Below, piece after piece: positions 38,540 through 38,564 of a stretch of 38,564 nucleotides of DNA. The stretch is from a virus: IMG/VR virus record IMGVR_UViG_3300027736_000103, positions 1 through 38,564 of that record; one strand, given 5' to 3'. The stretch's first letter is position 1. The number at the start of each line of letters is the position of its first letter. Below the pieces are notes generated by a model. That model saw nothing but the letters and a program-made list of their open reading frames with translations, did no database searches and was not told where the DNA came from. A program made the translations under genes and the position numbers.

Positions 38540-38564
38540 TTAATTATTAGCTGTAGTTGGACTT

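Larger units (their letters stand above)
38159..38564. repeat. right terminal direct repeat, diverged copy
   Basis: Matches positions 1-406 with 12 substitutions and no indels. It ends within the last codons of the capsid gene (38547-38564 corresponds to 389-406). Two of the substitutions fall in a hairpin loop whose stem is unchanged, and four alter amino acids in the small acidic protein. This defines the circular junction of the map. Confidence 0.9.

Noticed and set aside
1-38564. tRNA genes, integrase or attachment sites
   Set aside because: I found no cloverleaf-like sequence, integrase gene or duplicated attachment core beyond the terminal repeat.

Overview
The window reads as an essentially complete genome of a lytic, podovirus-like tailed dsDNA phage. 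It carries terminase small and large subunits, portal, scaffold, an N4-gp56-type major capsid protein, T7-like internal virion proteins, short-tail tubular/nozzle proteins and fibres. There is no integrase, tape-measure/sheath set or bacterial housekeeping gene. The first 406 bases recur at the right end with 12 substitutions (about 97% identity), so the molecule closes into a circular map of about 38,158 bp. The two ends look like strain variants of one locus. A Gram-negative host is inferred from two small lipoproteins (spanin-like) and a heptosyltransferase-family enzyme. The host itself cannot be named from sequence.

Layout. (A) Late/structural block, all minus strand: it starts at the small terminase (7970), runs leftward through large terminase, holin, nested spanin-like pair, portal, methyltransferase, scaffold and capsid to position 1. 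It then wraps to 38,158 and continues through fibres, tail tube/nozzle, internal virion proteins and a peptidoglycan-binding lysozyme-like protein to 22,345. (B) A short plus-strand block (8046-9769) of small orphan genes, divergent from the terminases and probably early. It contains an ATGA-coupled trio, hairpins and AAACGG repeats. (C) Replication/metabolism block, minus strand, 21,936 to 9,771: nucleases, an SSB-like protein, RecB-like nuclease, a chain of tiny overlapping genes, two glycosyltransferases, a 2OG-Fe(II) oxygenase, a cytosine-5 DNA methyltransferase, a zinc-ribbon protein, primase, RepA-like helicase and two small genes behind a hairpin leader. (D) One plus-strand moron (21,974-22,348) encoding a secreted protein, sitting at the head of block C.

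How the genes work together. Block C supplies primase, helicase, SSB-like protein and four PD-(D/E)XK-type nucleases for DNA replication, recombination and processing. No DNA or RNA polymerase is visible, so host polymerases are presumably used. The cytosine methyltransferase would protect phage DNA. The glycosyltransferases and oxygenase may alter host surface or phage components. Block A packages DNA, builds the particle and lyses the cell.

The most unusual feature is a 319-codon open frame lying almost entirely inside the methyltransferase gene. Its own start codon is ATGA-coupled to the preceding gene, and its translation carries three (W/F)PT repeats and an LNPTWVAWLMG motif, suggesting a dual-coding (overprinted) gene pair. 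A perfect palindrome in the spacer of the block-C promoter, and a long hairpin leader at 10,286-10,350, are the best regulatory candidates.
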